Below are positions 54,681 to 63,464 of a stretch of 64,000 nucleotides of DNA, in pieces. The DNA comes from Phycisphaeraceae bacterium (GTDB lineage Bacteria; Planctomycetota; Phycisphaerae; Phycisphaerales; UBA1924): positions 165,253 to 229,252 of the forward strand of contig JAHBWW010000006.1 of NCBI GenBank assembly GCA_019636795.1, in the 5' to 3' direction. The notes under the pieces were generated by a model. The model had not been told where the DNA came from. It saw only the letters and a list, made by a program, of their open reading frames with translations, and did not search any database. Position numbers and translations under genes: made by a program. Every line of letters begins with the position of its first letter. Within the stretch, counting starts at the first letter, position 1.

Positions 54681-55289
54681 ATGGCGGATGAGGAAGCAGG
54701 TGCGATGGTGGAGCCTCAGGCGGTGCGGGCTGCGGATCTGCTGAAGGTTTCGGATTTTGGGAGCATGGAGTTCTGGTGCAGGCATCGTTCGGGTGCGCGT
54801 GAGTTGGCGCGGGTGCTGCGCGAGCCGAAGGTGCTTGCGTCGTTTTTGATTCGGGCAGATGGGGTGACGAATGCAGAGGGGGGATGGGTGCGTGTGGGGG
54901 CAGAGCGTGGCGGGAGGCCTGTGTTTGTGTTTGTGATTCCGGGGGAGAGCGATGCGGAGTTTGCGGCGGAGTTGGTTTTTGAGCAGGAGAATCTCGCGGC
55001 GCCGTGGATAAGGGTTGCGGCTGCGCTGGATCCGGAGGGGATGGCGGAGTATTCGGCGCCGGAGTACACGGGAGCGGTGGTGGGGAGGCCGATGAAGTTG
55101 GCGGTGCGTGTTGAGCCTCGGGCGTCGGGGAGCGCGGTGCAGATGACGGTGTGGATGCCATCGATCGAGGCGATGGGGGCGGCGTCGAATTGGTTTGACC
55201 GCATGACTTTTCGGTTGATCGAATCTGTCGAGCGGTGGGTGATGAGGCGGCGCATTCGGCGGATTGTGAGGAGGCTTAGGGCGGTGTGA
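54681..55289 (+). CDS. Protein of unknown function, 202 aa
   Basis: Start at ATG 54681 with GGAGG 7 nt upstream (ATG 54678 also possible). Acidic N-terminus, a mixed alpha/beta middle (VFVFVIPGESDAEFAAELVF) and a very basic C-terminus (WVMRRRIRRIVRRLRAV). No family recognised. No membrane helix. Confidence 0.65.
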   Translation: MADEEAGAMVEPQAVRAADLLKVSDFGSMEFWCRHRSGARELARVLREPKVLASFLIRADGVTNAEGGWVRVGAERGGRPVFVFVIPGESDAEFAAELVFEQENLAAPWIRVAAALDPEGMAEYSAPEYTGAVVGRPMKLAVRVEPRASGSAVQMTVWMPSIEAMGAASNWFDRMTFRLIESVERWVMRRRIRRIVRRLRAV

Positions 55290-55387
55290 GCGGGGGGAAT
55301 GGGGGTGCGGTGCAACTGGATGGTTGGGCTGCGGTATGAGAGGGCGTGAATCACTGGTGAGAAGGCGTGAGATAGGAGAAGCGGAAC

Positions 55388-55888
55388 ATGGAAAGCAAGA
55401 GTGCGAAGTTGGTTGGTTGTCTGCCTGGGGTTGGGACGGTGATGCTGGCGGTGTTCGGGGTGTTTCAGCTGGCGGCGGCGCTGGTGACGCTGATTCCGAG
55501 CCTGGGGCATGACCGGGTGCCGATGCAGTTTGTGCCGGTGTGGACGTATTTTCTGGACCCGTTGTATGACGAGAAGCCGAATGAGGCGATGGTGAAGGTG
55601 ATCGCGGTGGGGTCGCAGTATGTGATCGGGCTGAGCGAGGCGGTTATTGGGTGGCTGCTGGTTGCGGCTGCGGCCTCGGGAACGCGGCGTGTGGGGCTTG
55701 CGCGGATCGGGTTGAGTTTTGCGGCGGGGTTGTTCGGGACGTTCATGCTGACGATGTTCATCATGCATGAGAAGACGCTGCCGGCGTGGAACCAGTATCC
55801 GGCGATTCTGGGGTGGATCGCGGTGACGTGGGTTGTGGTGAGGGTTGAGGAGGGATGGGGTGGGGGGAAGGGAGGCAGCGAGAGATGA
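55388..55888 (+). CDS. Four-helix membrane protein of unknown function
   Basis: 166 aa with four hydrophobic segments (TVMLAVFGVFQLAAALVTLI; SQYVIGLSEAVIGWLLVAAA; IGLSFAAGLFGTFMLTMFI; PAILGWIAVTWVVVRV). It resembles small DoxX-like membrane proteins in size and layout; not assigned. Confidence 0.65.
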   Translation: MESKSAKLVGCLPGVGTVMLAVFGVFQLAAALVTLIPSLGHDRVPMQFVPVWTYFLDPLYDEKPNEAMVKVIAVGSQYVIGLSEAVIGWLLVAAAASGTRRVGLARIGLSFAAGLFGTFMLTMFIMHEKTLPAWNQYPAILGWIAVTWVVVRVEEGWGGGKGGSER

Positions 55889-55966
55889 CGCGGGGTGGGG
55901 CGACTCGGAGACGGGGCTGGGGAGGATGCGAGCCGCGAGGTGATGTCGTGCGGCGTCAAGCGGAAG

Positions 55967-56039
<73 letters not shown>

Positions 56040-56129
56040 GTGGATTTTGCTGTGGCGGGCTTTTTGGGCTGGTCGCCACGGGCTGGGGCAATGGTAGCGG
56101 GGCGGTGGGGCGTGGGCAATGCGGTGAAT

Positions 56130-56174
56130 GATGTGGAGTGAGATGTGGAGTGAGATGTGGTGTGAGATGTGGGG
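56130..56174. repeat. 12-bp tandem repeat, about 3.7 copies
   Basis: GATGTGGAGTGA repeated with one variant (GATGTGGTGTGA). No gene in the 200 bp between tRNA-Lys and the next gene. Confidence 0.75.
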
Positions 56175-56238
56175 AGGGGTCGATGGTGTTCAATAGGTGG
56201 CGGATTGAAGGGACGTGGTGCGTTGTGATGGGGGGGGC

Positions 56239-56838
56239 TTAATTGGTTTTGGCGGGCTTTGTGAGGCGAAGGCGGGCGGCATCCTGGCGTGCGAGAAGAG
56301 GGGACTTGATGAGGAGTGCAAAGCCTGGGAGGATTGCGAAGACGCCGAAGAGTTCTGCGGATTCTTCGATTGGTTTTGAAATCTCGCGGCTGACGATGAG
56401 GCCTCGACCGATGAGGTCGTCTGCGGCATAGCCGAAGAGGATGAGTGCGGCGCCTGCTGCGAAGCAGAGCATGACGTGGTCGCGTGCGCGGAGGAGAACG
56501 AAGAAGCGTGGGCGTGCGATGATGAGCGGGAGGATGGCGGCGAGAAGGGTCGCGATGCCGATCGTGCCCCAGACGATGCGTGGCATGACGGGGGCCTGGG
56601 GCGAGAGCCACCAGTCGATGCGGTATCGGACGCCCCAGTTGCCGAGGGTTTCGGGGTTGAGGTATATGTGAGTGTCGAGTTCTCGAAATGCGCATGCGAT
56701 TGCGAGGAATGCGAGCCAGCATGCAAAGGCGAGGTTTCGGCGTGCTCGATGTCGGACGGCCATGATGATCGCGAGGAGCGCTGCGAGTGCCCAGGAGAAG
56801 AGTTGAATGGTCTCGACGATGCCGCCTTCGTTGAACAT
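56239..56838 (-). CDS. Multi-pass membrane protein of unknown function
   Basis: 199 aa with five or six hydrophobic segments, basic loops and an Asp/Glu-bearing second loop (ACAFRELDTHIYLN). No family recognised. Promoter -10 TACACT 8 bp before the ATG suggests a very short leader. Confidence 0.7.
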   Translation of the reverse strand: MFNEGGIVETIQLFSWALAALLAIIMAVRHRARRNLAFACWLAFLAIACAFRELDTHIYLNPETLGNWGVRYRIDWWLSPQAPVMPRIVWGTIGIATLLAAILPLIIARPRFFVLLRARDHVMLCFAAGAALILFGYAADDLIGRGLIVSREISKPIEESAELFGVFAILPGFALLIKSPLLARQDAARLRLTKPAKTN

Positions 56839-56846
56839 GTGCGGAG

Positions 56847-56852
56847 AGTGTA
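56847..56852 (-). promoter_or_regulatory. -10 element TACACT close to the start codon
   Basis: Minus-strand GCTACACT, 8 bp before ATG 56838; another case of the TACACT-near-ATG layout but without the TG extension. Confidence 0.4.
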
Positions 56853-57077
56853 GCGTGGTTTTCCGGAGGTCTGGGTGCGAGATTGATTTGAGAGTGTTCT
56901 GTTTGGTGTGTTGTGGGGATGAGTTTGATTGACCGGGGAGCAGGAGCGTTCTATGGTTTGCGTGCTCCGGGTTTAGGGGTTTTGGGCCGTTCGAATGCGG
57001 CTGGGGTCAGTGGAGCGGTTCTTTAGTGCAGTTCACAATGAAGCGGGCGATCGGGAGGTCCGCAGGAGTCAGGGTCA

Positions 57078-57278
57078 ATGCAACCTACACATAGGCAGTC
57101 TTATGGGCGTACTCGTCGTCGTCGATCGCACGATGCGCTGAATCCGGTGCAGTCGACGATTTGCCCCTTGAGCGGGACGCCGAAGTTGCACCATAAGGCG
57201 TGCAAGCAGTCGGGGTATGTGCGTCCTGGGCTGGTAATTCGTGTGAAGAAGCTGGGCATCGGGGTTTCCAAGGACTAA
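57078..57278 (+). CDS. rpmF: 50S ribosomal protein L32
   Basis: 66 aa. KxSxGRTRRRRSHDAL-type N-terminus. The zinc ribbon is degraded: CPLSG and CKQSG keep only one Cys each where zinc-binding L32 has CxxC. A C-terminal extension of about 20 residues follows. Upstream of plsX as in many bacteria. Confidence 0.88.
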   Translation: MQPTHRQSYGRTRRRRSHDALNPVQSTICPLSGTPKLHHKACKQSGYVRPGLVIRVKKLGIGVSKD

Positions 57279-57307
57279 GACCTTCGGGTCGTTGGGAGTA
57301 GCCGTCG

Positions 57308-58342
57308 ATGCGTTTGGCTGTCGACGTGATGGGCGGCGATCACGCGCCTGAAGCGATCTTGAAGGGATGCGTTGGAGCGCTGCCGCTGCTGGCGCCCGAG
57401 GACCGTCTGGTCCTGGTGGGGCCTGAGCCGTTGATCCGAGAAATGCTTTTGGAGTGGGGGATCGATGATCCTCGGCTGCTGTTTGCGCACGCATCGGATG
57501 TGATCGGGATGCATGAGCCTCCGGCGCTTGCGGTGCGTGGGAGGCCTGAGAGTTCGATTGTGAAGATGTCGCTGCTGGGTTCTTCGAAAGTGGAGGAGCC
57601 TTGCGAGGTGGTGTTGAGCGCGGGGAACACTGGCGCGTGTGTGACGGCTGCGATCATGAACATGAAGCGGCTGCCTGGGGTGCACAGGCCTGGGATTGCG
57701 GTGACGATTCCGGCGTTTCATGGTCCGATTGTGCTGTGCGATGCGGGGGCGAATCCTGAGCCGAAGGCGACGCATCTGTGGCAGTACGGGATCATGGCGG
57801 ACACGCTTGCGAAGCAGGTGCTGAAGATTGAATCGCCGCGGGTTGCGCTGATGAACATCGGGTCGGAAGAGGCGAAGGGTTCGGACCTGGTGAAGGAGGC
57901 TCGGGATCTTCTGCGGAACACGCCGGACCTGAACTACATCGGGTATGTGGAGGGGCGTGATTTCTTTGCGGGGGCGGCGGACGTGATCATCACGGATGGA
58001 TTTGTGGGGAACACGATCCTGAAGATGGCGGAGGGGATGGCCAAGAGTCTGTTCGAGGCGATTGCGTCGGAGATTTTTTCGGCGGACCCGGAGTTGGCGT
58101 TGAAGTTTGAACCGATCGTGAAGCAGATTTATGCGAAGAACGATTATCACGAGTTTGGTGGGGCGCCGCTGCTGGGGGTGAATGGCGCGATGATGATTGC
58201 GCACGGTTCGAGCCAGCCTCGGACGATCACGGCTGCGATTCGGAACAGCAAGGCGTTCATTCAGACGCGAGTGAATGAGGCGATTGTTGCGCGGATTGCG
58301 GAGGTTGAGAGTCGGATGGGGAAGGTGACTGAGCGGGCGTGA
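57308..58342 (+). CDS. plsX: Phosphate acyltransferase PlsX
   Basis: 344 aa. RLAVDVMGGDHAPEAILKGC, VLSAGNTGACVTAAIMN, IVLCDAGANPEPKATHLWQY, LLGVNGAMMIAHGSS. Makes acyl-phosphate from acyl-ACP for phospholipid synthesis. 29 bp after rpmF. fabH lies separately 1 kb further. Confidence 0.95.
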   Translation: MRLAVDVMGGDHAPEAILKGCVGALPLLAPEDRLVLVGPEPLIREMLLEWGIDDPRLLFAHASDVIGMHEPPALAVRGRPESSIVKMSLLGSSKVEEPCEVVLSAGNTGACVTAAIMNMKRLPGVHRPGIAVTIPAFHGPIVLCDAGANPEPKATHLWQYGIMADTLAKQVLKIESPRVALMNIGSEEAKGSDLVKEARDLLRNTPDLNYIGYVEGRDFFAGAADVIITDGFVGNTILKMAEGMAKSLFEAIASEIFSADPELALKFEPIVKQIYAKNDYHEFGGAPLLGVNGAMMIAHGSSQPRTITAAIRNSKAFIQTRVNEAIVARIAEVESRMGKVTERA

Positions 58343-58379
58343 GCGCGTGTCGGACAGACGCGAAACAAGAAAAGAAAAA

Positions 58380-58402
58380 GGAGCGTCCTGTGATGGACGC
58401 TC
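58380..58402. terminator. Bidirectional terminator between convergent genes
   Basis: GGAGCGTCC, loop TGTGA, GGACGCTCC, with A-rich left flank and T-rich right flank; serves plsX and the PEP-CTERM gene. Confidence 0.8.
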
Positions 58403-58431
58403 CCTTTGGTTTTGTGTTGGCTGATGGGTGA

Positions 58432-58977
58432 TTATGCGCGACGGCGGCGGGTGGCGACGAGGGCGCCAAAGCCAAGGAGGGCGGTTGCGGCGGGGGTGGG
58501 GATGGTGAAGGAGACGTTGTCGACGACGAAGCCTTCGCCGGAGATTGCTTCCTGCCAGACGACCTTGACGATGCCGCTGCCGCTGAGGGTGATGAAATCG
58601 GCGGCGGATGCGGAGACGCTATCGACGAGGTTGTTTGCGGCGTCGTATGCCCATGCGTCGATGAAGTCGATTTCGCCGGAGTAGCGGCCGTTGATGACGT
58701 TCTCGAAGGAGACGGAGAGGACGGCCTGATCGAAGGTGACGGTGATTGGTCCGGAGTCGAACTCGGAGGAGAGGACGTGACCGGTGTTGCCGAAGGAGGC
58801 CCCGAAGTCGCGGACCTGAAGTCCGAGGGCGGAGAAGGTGACGTTGACCCCTTGCGAGGAGAGCATGAGGATGTCGCCGACCACTGGTCCTGCGGGGACG
58901 GCTTCGAAGTCAAAATCGACAGCCGATGCGACGGATGCCGAGAAACCCATAGCCACAAGCATTGCACGATATTTCAT
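58432..58977 (-). CDS. Exported PEP-CTERM-type protein
   Basis: 181 aa. Signal peptide (cleavage near ASAV) and tail IPTPAATALLGFGALVATRR plus Arg residues, a PEP-CTERM variant. Beta-rich body with Asp/Gly/Ser (ITVTFDQAVLSVSFENVING), reminiscent of a carbohydrate-binding sandwich. Confidence 0.75.
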   Translation of the reverse strand: MKYRAMLVAMGFSASVASAVDFDFEAVPAGPVVGDILMLSSQGVNVTFSALGLQVRDFGASFGNTGHVLSSEFDSGPITVTFDQAVLSVSFENVINGRYSGEIDFIDAWAYDAANNLVDSVSASAADFITLSGSGIVKVVWQEAISGEGFVVDNVSFTIPTPAATALLGFGALVATRRRRA

Positions 58978-59377
58978 CTCAAATCTCCATTTTCTAAGAA
59001 CGCACGCCTACAGAATCTTGCGCGATGCAGGACTCTCTCCATTCTGAATCGCTCAAACACCTCGCTGCGCGAGGCCCGAACGCCACTGAGAATATCGAGA
59101 GTGCGGGTGAAAAGGCAAGGGTAAAGTGCACTGGGTGCAAAATACTTTTTTGAGGGGGGTGTCGGGCTATGGAGACTTTGTGTTCGCCATCGTGTCATGT
59201 TGCGGCGTGGGTGAAGAAGCGTGGGTGTTTGGGGTGTCTGGGAGAGGGAGTAGGGGATGTGTTAGCCGTTGGGACGAGTCCCAGTGGTTGGGGTGGCGGT
59301 TTGTGGGGGTGGTGAATTTTGGCACGCTATGATTTGGCTCGATTTGTAGCCGAAGCGATTCAGGGCCTGGACACCGC
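58978..59377. other. Intergenic region between divergent genes
   Basis: 400 bp between the PEP-CTERM gene and fabH. No gene or RNA recognised. A possible -10 TATGAT lies about 45 bp before fabH without a clear -35. Confidence 0.4.
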
Positions 59378-60400
59378 ATGACATTGAACTCATCCGAATT
59401 TTTGCCATCACGAGCCTGCGGGGTGCGCATCGCGGGCACTGGGATGTATGTGCCGCCTCGGACGATCACGAATGCTGATCTTGAGGCGATGATGGACACC
59501 TCGGATGTGTGGATCCTTCAGCGGACGGGGATCGCGGTGCGGCATATTGCTGAGCCTGAGCAGACGCTGCGTGATCTTGCGGTGGAGGCGGGGAGGAAGG
59601 CGCTTGCGGATGCCGGGGTGACGAGCGCGGATCTTGACCTGCTGATTCTCGCGACGGTGGGGGCGGAGACGACGTGCCCGTCGACAGCGTGTCGGGTGCT
59701 GGATGAGCTGGGGGGCGGGAGCGGGGGCGCGTTTGACCTTGTTGCGGCGTGCTCGGGGTTTGTGTACAGCCTGAATGTTGCGCACAACATGATTCGGTGC
59801 GGGTCGGCGCGGCGCGCGTTGGTGATCGGGGCTGAGCACCTGACGCAGTATGTGGAATACACGACGCGCGGACGTGGGACGGCGATTCTGTTCGGGGATG
59901 CTGCGGCGGGCGCGGTGCTGGAGGCGGATGAAGACCCTTCGCGTGGGATCATTGCACAGGCGATGCATTCTGACGGGTCGGGGTGGAAGGATTTGTTTTT
60001 GCCGCACTGTGATGCGGATTTTCCGCCTGAGGTGACGGAGCGGGAGATGCTTGGGCGGCTGCACATGAACGGGCGTGCGGTGTTCAAGTTTGCGGTGAAG
60101 ACATTTTGTGATTTGATCGATGACACGCTTTTGCGTGGTGGCGTTTTGGCTTCGGATGTGGATCTGTACATCTGCCATCAATCGAATGTGCGGATTCTGG
60201 AGGCTGCGCGAGAGCGGTTCGGGATCCCGTCTGAGAAGTTGTATGTGAACATCGATCGGTTCGGGAATACGTCGTCGGCGTCGGTGCCGTTGTGTCTGGA
60301 TGAGTTGCGGCGTGCGGGGCGTGTGAAGCCGGGCATGAAGGTGATGTTTGTCGCGTTTGGCGGTGGGCTGACGTGGGCGAGCAGTCTGTGGCAGATGTGA
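59378..60400 (+). CDS. fabH: 3-oxoacyl-ACP synthase III
   Basis: 340 aa. Active-site Cys in DLVAACSGFVYSL, His in ICHQSNVRIL, Asn in DRFGNTSSASVP; N-terminal GTGMYVPPRTITN. Starts fatty acid synthesis from acetyl-CoA and malonyl-ACP. Confidence 0.95.
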   Translation: MTLNSSEFLPSRACGVRIAGTGMYVPPRTITNADLEAMMDTSDVWILQRTGIAVRHIAEPEQTLRDLAVEAGRKALADAGVTSADLDLLILATVGAETTCPSTACRVLDELGGGSGGAFDLVAACSGFVYSLNVAHNMIRCGSARRALVIGAEHLTQYVEYTTRGRGTAILFGDAAAGAVLEADEDPSRGIIAQAMHSDGSGWKDLFLPHCDADFPPEVTEREMLGRLHMNGRAVFKFAVKTFCDLIDDTLLRGGVLASDVDLYICHQSNVRILEAARERFGIPSEKLYVNIDRFGNTSSASVPLCLDELRRAGRVKPGMKVMFVAFGGGLTWASSLWQM

Positions 60401-60427
60401 AGCGCGGGCGCTTGCGGATACATTCCC

Positions 60428-61003
60428 ATGGCGTGGGCTGAGCCTGTGATACTTGAGCATGGTGCGGTGCGGCTTGAGCCATTGATGGCTGAGCATGCGG
60501 GGGATCTTGCGCGCGCGGCGGAATCGCTGGAGACGTTTCGATATTTTTCGCGTGGGCCTGAGCGACTGGATGAGGCGGGGATGGGGGCGTTTATTGAGTA
60601 CTTGCGTGGGCCTGCGTTGACGGTGCCGTTTTGTGTGATGGATGCGGGGCGTGCGGTGGGGATCACGACGTATCTGGATGTGCGGGCGGCGCATCGTGGG
60701 CTGGAGATCGGGTGGACGTGGTATGGGCCTGGAGCGCGTGGGTCGCGGGTGAATCCGACGTGCAAGTTTCTTTTGATGGAGCACGCGTTTGAGCGGTTGG
60801 GGGCGATTCGGGTTTGTCTGAAGACGGATGAGCGGAACGCGCGATCGCGAGCGGCGATATTGAAACTTGGGGCGCAGTTTGAGGGGATTCTGCGGCAGAA
60901 CGTGATTATGTCGGATGGTTTTTTGCGCAGTACGGCGATGTATTCGGTGGTTGGGAGCGAGTGGCTGCGGGTGAGGGCGGGGCTGATGGAGCGGATTGCG
61001 TAG
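60428..61003 (+). CDS. GNAT-family N-acetyltransferase (RimJ/RimL-like)
   Basis: 191 aa, 27 bp after fabH. RLEPLMAEHAGDL at the N-terminus, ITTYLDVRAAHRGLEIGWTW, LLMEHAFERLGAIRVCLKTD, NARSRAAILKLGA typical of the COG1670 branch. Substrate unknown. Confidence 0.85.
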   Translation: MAWAEPVILEHGAVRLEPLMAEHAGDLARAAESLETFRYFSRGPERLDEAGMGAFIEYLRGPALTVPFCVMDAGRAVGITTYLDVRAAHRGLEIGWTWYGPGARGSRVNPTCKFLLMEHAFERLGAIRVCLKTDERNARSRAAILKLGAQFEGILRQNVIMSDGFLRSTAMYSVVGSEWLRVRAGLMERIA

Positions 61004-61105
61004 GGTGCGGCAATGGGGGCGGATCTGGTTTGGGGTGTGCGCGGTGCAACGTGGCGGGATGGAATCCCTATATAGTGGTAAGCGGATGCTTGAAGGGAGC
61101 CAATT

Positions 61106-62488
61106 ATGAAGTGGATCTTGGGGGTTGTGCTGGCGTTGGTGGTTTTGGTCGGGGCGGGGGCGTTTTTGGGGGTTCCTGCGTTGATGAAGAGTCTGGAGCA
61201 GGAGCGTGCGGCTGCGCGAGCGAAACTTGAGGCGATGGAGATGGAAATTGTGGCGCGTGAGGCGCAGGAGCGTGCGGCTGCGGATGCGGCGCGTGTGCAG
61301 GATGCGTCGCTTGCGCGGCTGGAGGCGGAGTTGGCGCGCGCGGAGCCTGTGAAGGGCAAGAGCGATGCGGAGCGGCTTGAGGCGGCGTGGGCGTGGGTGC
61401 GTGCGAATCGGGACGCGGATCGGCCTTACAACGAGCTTGAGGCGACGATGCTGGCGCTGCTGGATGCGTTCTTTGATGGGGAAGAGCGTTCGGCGCTGTG
61501 GATGATCAATACGTCGATGATCGAGTTCGAGATGATTCGATCGCTTGATGTGGATGGCGACGGGCAGGTGACGGACGAAGAGTTCGAGATGTTCATGAAG
61601 GAGAACGTGTCGCTGATGATGGCGACGGATCACCCGTACTTTATTGATCGGTTTGACACGGACGGCGATGGCAAGTTGAGCATGGATGAGCGCATGGCCA
61701 TCATGGAAACGATGTCGGGAACCGGGGCGATGTCGGGGGCGCTGGAGCGTGCGCAGTTGGAGGCGTGGGACACGGATTATGACGGGGTGCTGAGTGATGC
61801 GGAGCGTGATGCGGGCCGGGCTGCGGCAAAGGCGAGGTTTACGGAGATGATGGATGCGGCGTTTGAGATGGATCTGTCGCATCTGAGCGAGGAGCAGCGT
61901 GCGGCGACGCTTGCGCAGATCGAGGCGCAACGCGATGCGATGATGGAGATGCAGAACGAAGCGATGATGTCGTGGGCGGTGGCGGAGAAGTTTTTTGAAG
62001 CCATGCGTCTTGAGAATATGAGCCCGGAGGAACTGCGTGCGGCGATGATGCAGGACATGCCGCCGAGTCCGGATTACATGTCGTTTGATGCGGATGGGGA
62101 CGGGGTGCTCGATGAGGCGGAGACTGCGGCGTTCCATGCGGCGACTCAGAGCATGAGCGATGAGATGATGGAATGGGCTGCCAGACAGGGTGCGATGATG
62201 CTTCGGATGCAGTTTGAGCATGCGTCGCGTCAGAGTGATTTGAATGGGGATGGGCTGATGTCGCCGGATGAATGGGAGCGGCGGCTTGAGATGCTGACGC
62301 TTGAGCGTGACAGGCGGTTGTTTCTGCAGAGTTACGACCTGGATCGTGACGGTCGGGTGACGTCGGACGAGCTGGGGAAGTATCTGGACTGGCACAACGC
62401 GGGGAGTTTGCGGAGTGATGCAAACTATGACGGCGTGATTGATGCGCGCGACCTGGAGTTGATGCTGAGGTTGTATCGGGAGCAGTGA
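61106..62488 (+). CDS. Membrane-anchored protein with seven EF-hand-like motifs
   Basis: 460 aa. One N-terminal membrane helix (about 3-25), a coiled coil rich in Ala/Glu (about 28-90), then DxDxDG loops: DVDGDGQVTDEE, DTDGDGKLSMDE, DTDYDGVLSDAE, DADGDGVLDEAE, DLNGDGLMSPDE, DLDRDGRVTSDE and DANYDGVIDARD, spread from about 150 to 455. A calcium-binding envelope protein of unknown role. Confidence 0.85.
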   Translation: MKWILGVVLALVVLVGAGAFLGVPALMKSLEQERAAARAKLEAMEMEIVAREAQERAAADAARVQDASLARLEAELARAEPVKGKSDAERLEAAWAWVRANRDADRPYNELEATMLALLDAFFDGEERSALWMINTSMIEFEMIRSLDVDGDGQVTDEEFEMFMKENVSLMMATDHPYFIDRFDTDGDGKLSMDERMAIMETMSGTGAMSGALERAQLEAWDTDYDGVLSDAERDAGRAAAKARFTEMMDAAFEMDLSHLSEEQRAATLAQIEAQRDAMMEMQNEAMMSWAVAEKFFEAMRLENMSPEELRAAMMQDMPPSPDYMSFDADGDGVLDEAETAAFHAATQSMSDEMMEWAARQGAMMLRMQFEHASRQSDLNGDGLMSPDEWERRLEMLTLERDRRLFLQSYDLDRDGRVTSDELGKYLDWHNAGSLRSDANYDGVIDARDLELMLRLYREQ

Positions 62489-62540
62489 AGGACCTGATGC
62501 GGGTTGAGTGATTGCGCGACTGTGCAGTGAGCGTGATTGG

Positions 62541-63464
62541 TCAGGTTGGGCGCTGGACGAGTTGCTGGCCCTGGTGCGTTGTGAGTTCGCGGAAGAGGGT
62601 GGTGAGTCGCGTGGTGATGGGCCGATGGGCAGCGGTGCCGATTGGGCGGCCATCAATGCGAGCGACCCATGCGAGTTCGCCCATTGTGCCGGTGGTGAAA
62701 CATTCGTCGGCGCGGTAGACCTCGGTCATGGAGATATCGCGTTCTACGGCCGGGATGTCGTGAGTGCGGCAGAGGTCGAGGATGGTGGCGCGTGTGATGC
62801 CTTCGGGGCATGCGACGAGGCGTGAGGTCTCGACGATGCCATTGGTGACGATGAAGACGTGGGTGGCGTTGGTTTCGGCGAGGAAGCCGTGCTTATCGAG
62901 CATGATGGCGTCGTCGGCGTGTGCGTTGTTGGCTTCGATTTTTGCGAGGATGGACTGGATGAGGTTGCAGTGGTGGATTTTCGGATCGAGGGAGTCGGGC
63001 GAGAAGCGGCGGATGCTGGAGGTGATCAGGGAGAGGCCGGTGGAACCGACGGCGGAGTTGTAGACGGGGGCTTTGTGTTCGGCGAGGATGATGAGTGTGG
63101 GGCCGGACTGGTTGAGGCGTGGGTCCATGCCGCTGGTGATTTTGACGCCTCGGGTGAGTGTGAGGCGGATGTGGACGTTATCGAACATGCGGTTGGCTTC
63201 GAGGGTGCGTTGCAGTTCGCGGGTGATGTGATCGTGTGAGGGGATGTCGGTGAAGGCGAGTGCGAGGGCGCTGGAGCGGAGGCGGTCGAGGTGTTCGCGG
63301 AGTTTGAAGATGCGGCCCTGATAGACGCGGAGGCCTTCCCATACGGCGTCGCCGCCCTGTACGGCAGAGTCGAATGGGCTGATGCCGGCGTGATCGCGGT
63401 GGACGAGCTCGCTGTTGATGTTGACGATGAGATCGCGGTTGAGTTCATTGAAGGTCTGGAGCAT
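62541..63464 (-). CDS. Class IV PLP aminotransferase (branched-chain-like)
   Basis: 307 aa from ATG 63464. FDSAVQGGDAVWEGLRVYQGR, PLP lysine region DPKIHHCNLIQSILAKIEA, AETNATHVFIVTNG, CPEGITRATILDL and ECFTTGTMGELAWV are class IV signatures. Could be a branched-chain or D-amino-acid type; the motif set leans to branched-chain. It overlaps the upstream partial gene by 20 bp. Confidence 0.85.
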   Translation of the reverse strand: MLQTFNELNRDLIVNINSELVHRDHAGISPFDSAVQGGDAVWEGLRVYQGRIFKLREHLDRLRSSALALAFTDIPSHDHITRELQRTLEANRMFDNVHIRLTLTRGVKITSGMDPRLNQSGPTLIILAEHKAPVYNSAVGSTGLSLITSSIRRFSPDSLDPKIHHCNLIQSILAKIEANNAHADDAIMLDKHGFLAETNATHVFIVTNGIVETSRLVACPEGITRATILDLCRTHDIPAVERDISMTEVYRADECFTTGTMGELAWVARIDGRPIGTAAHRPITTRLTTLFRELTTHQGQQLVQRPT

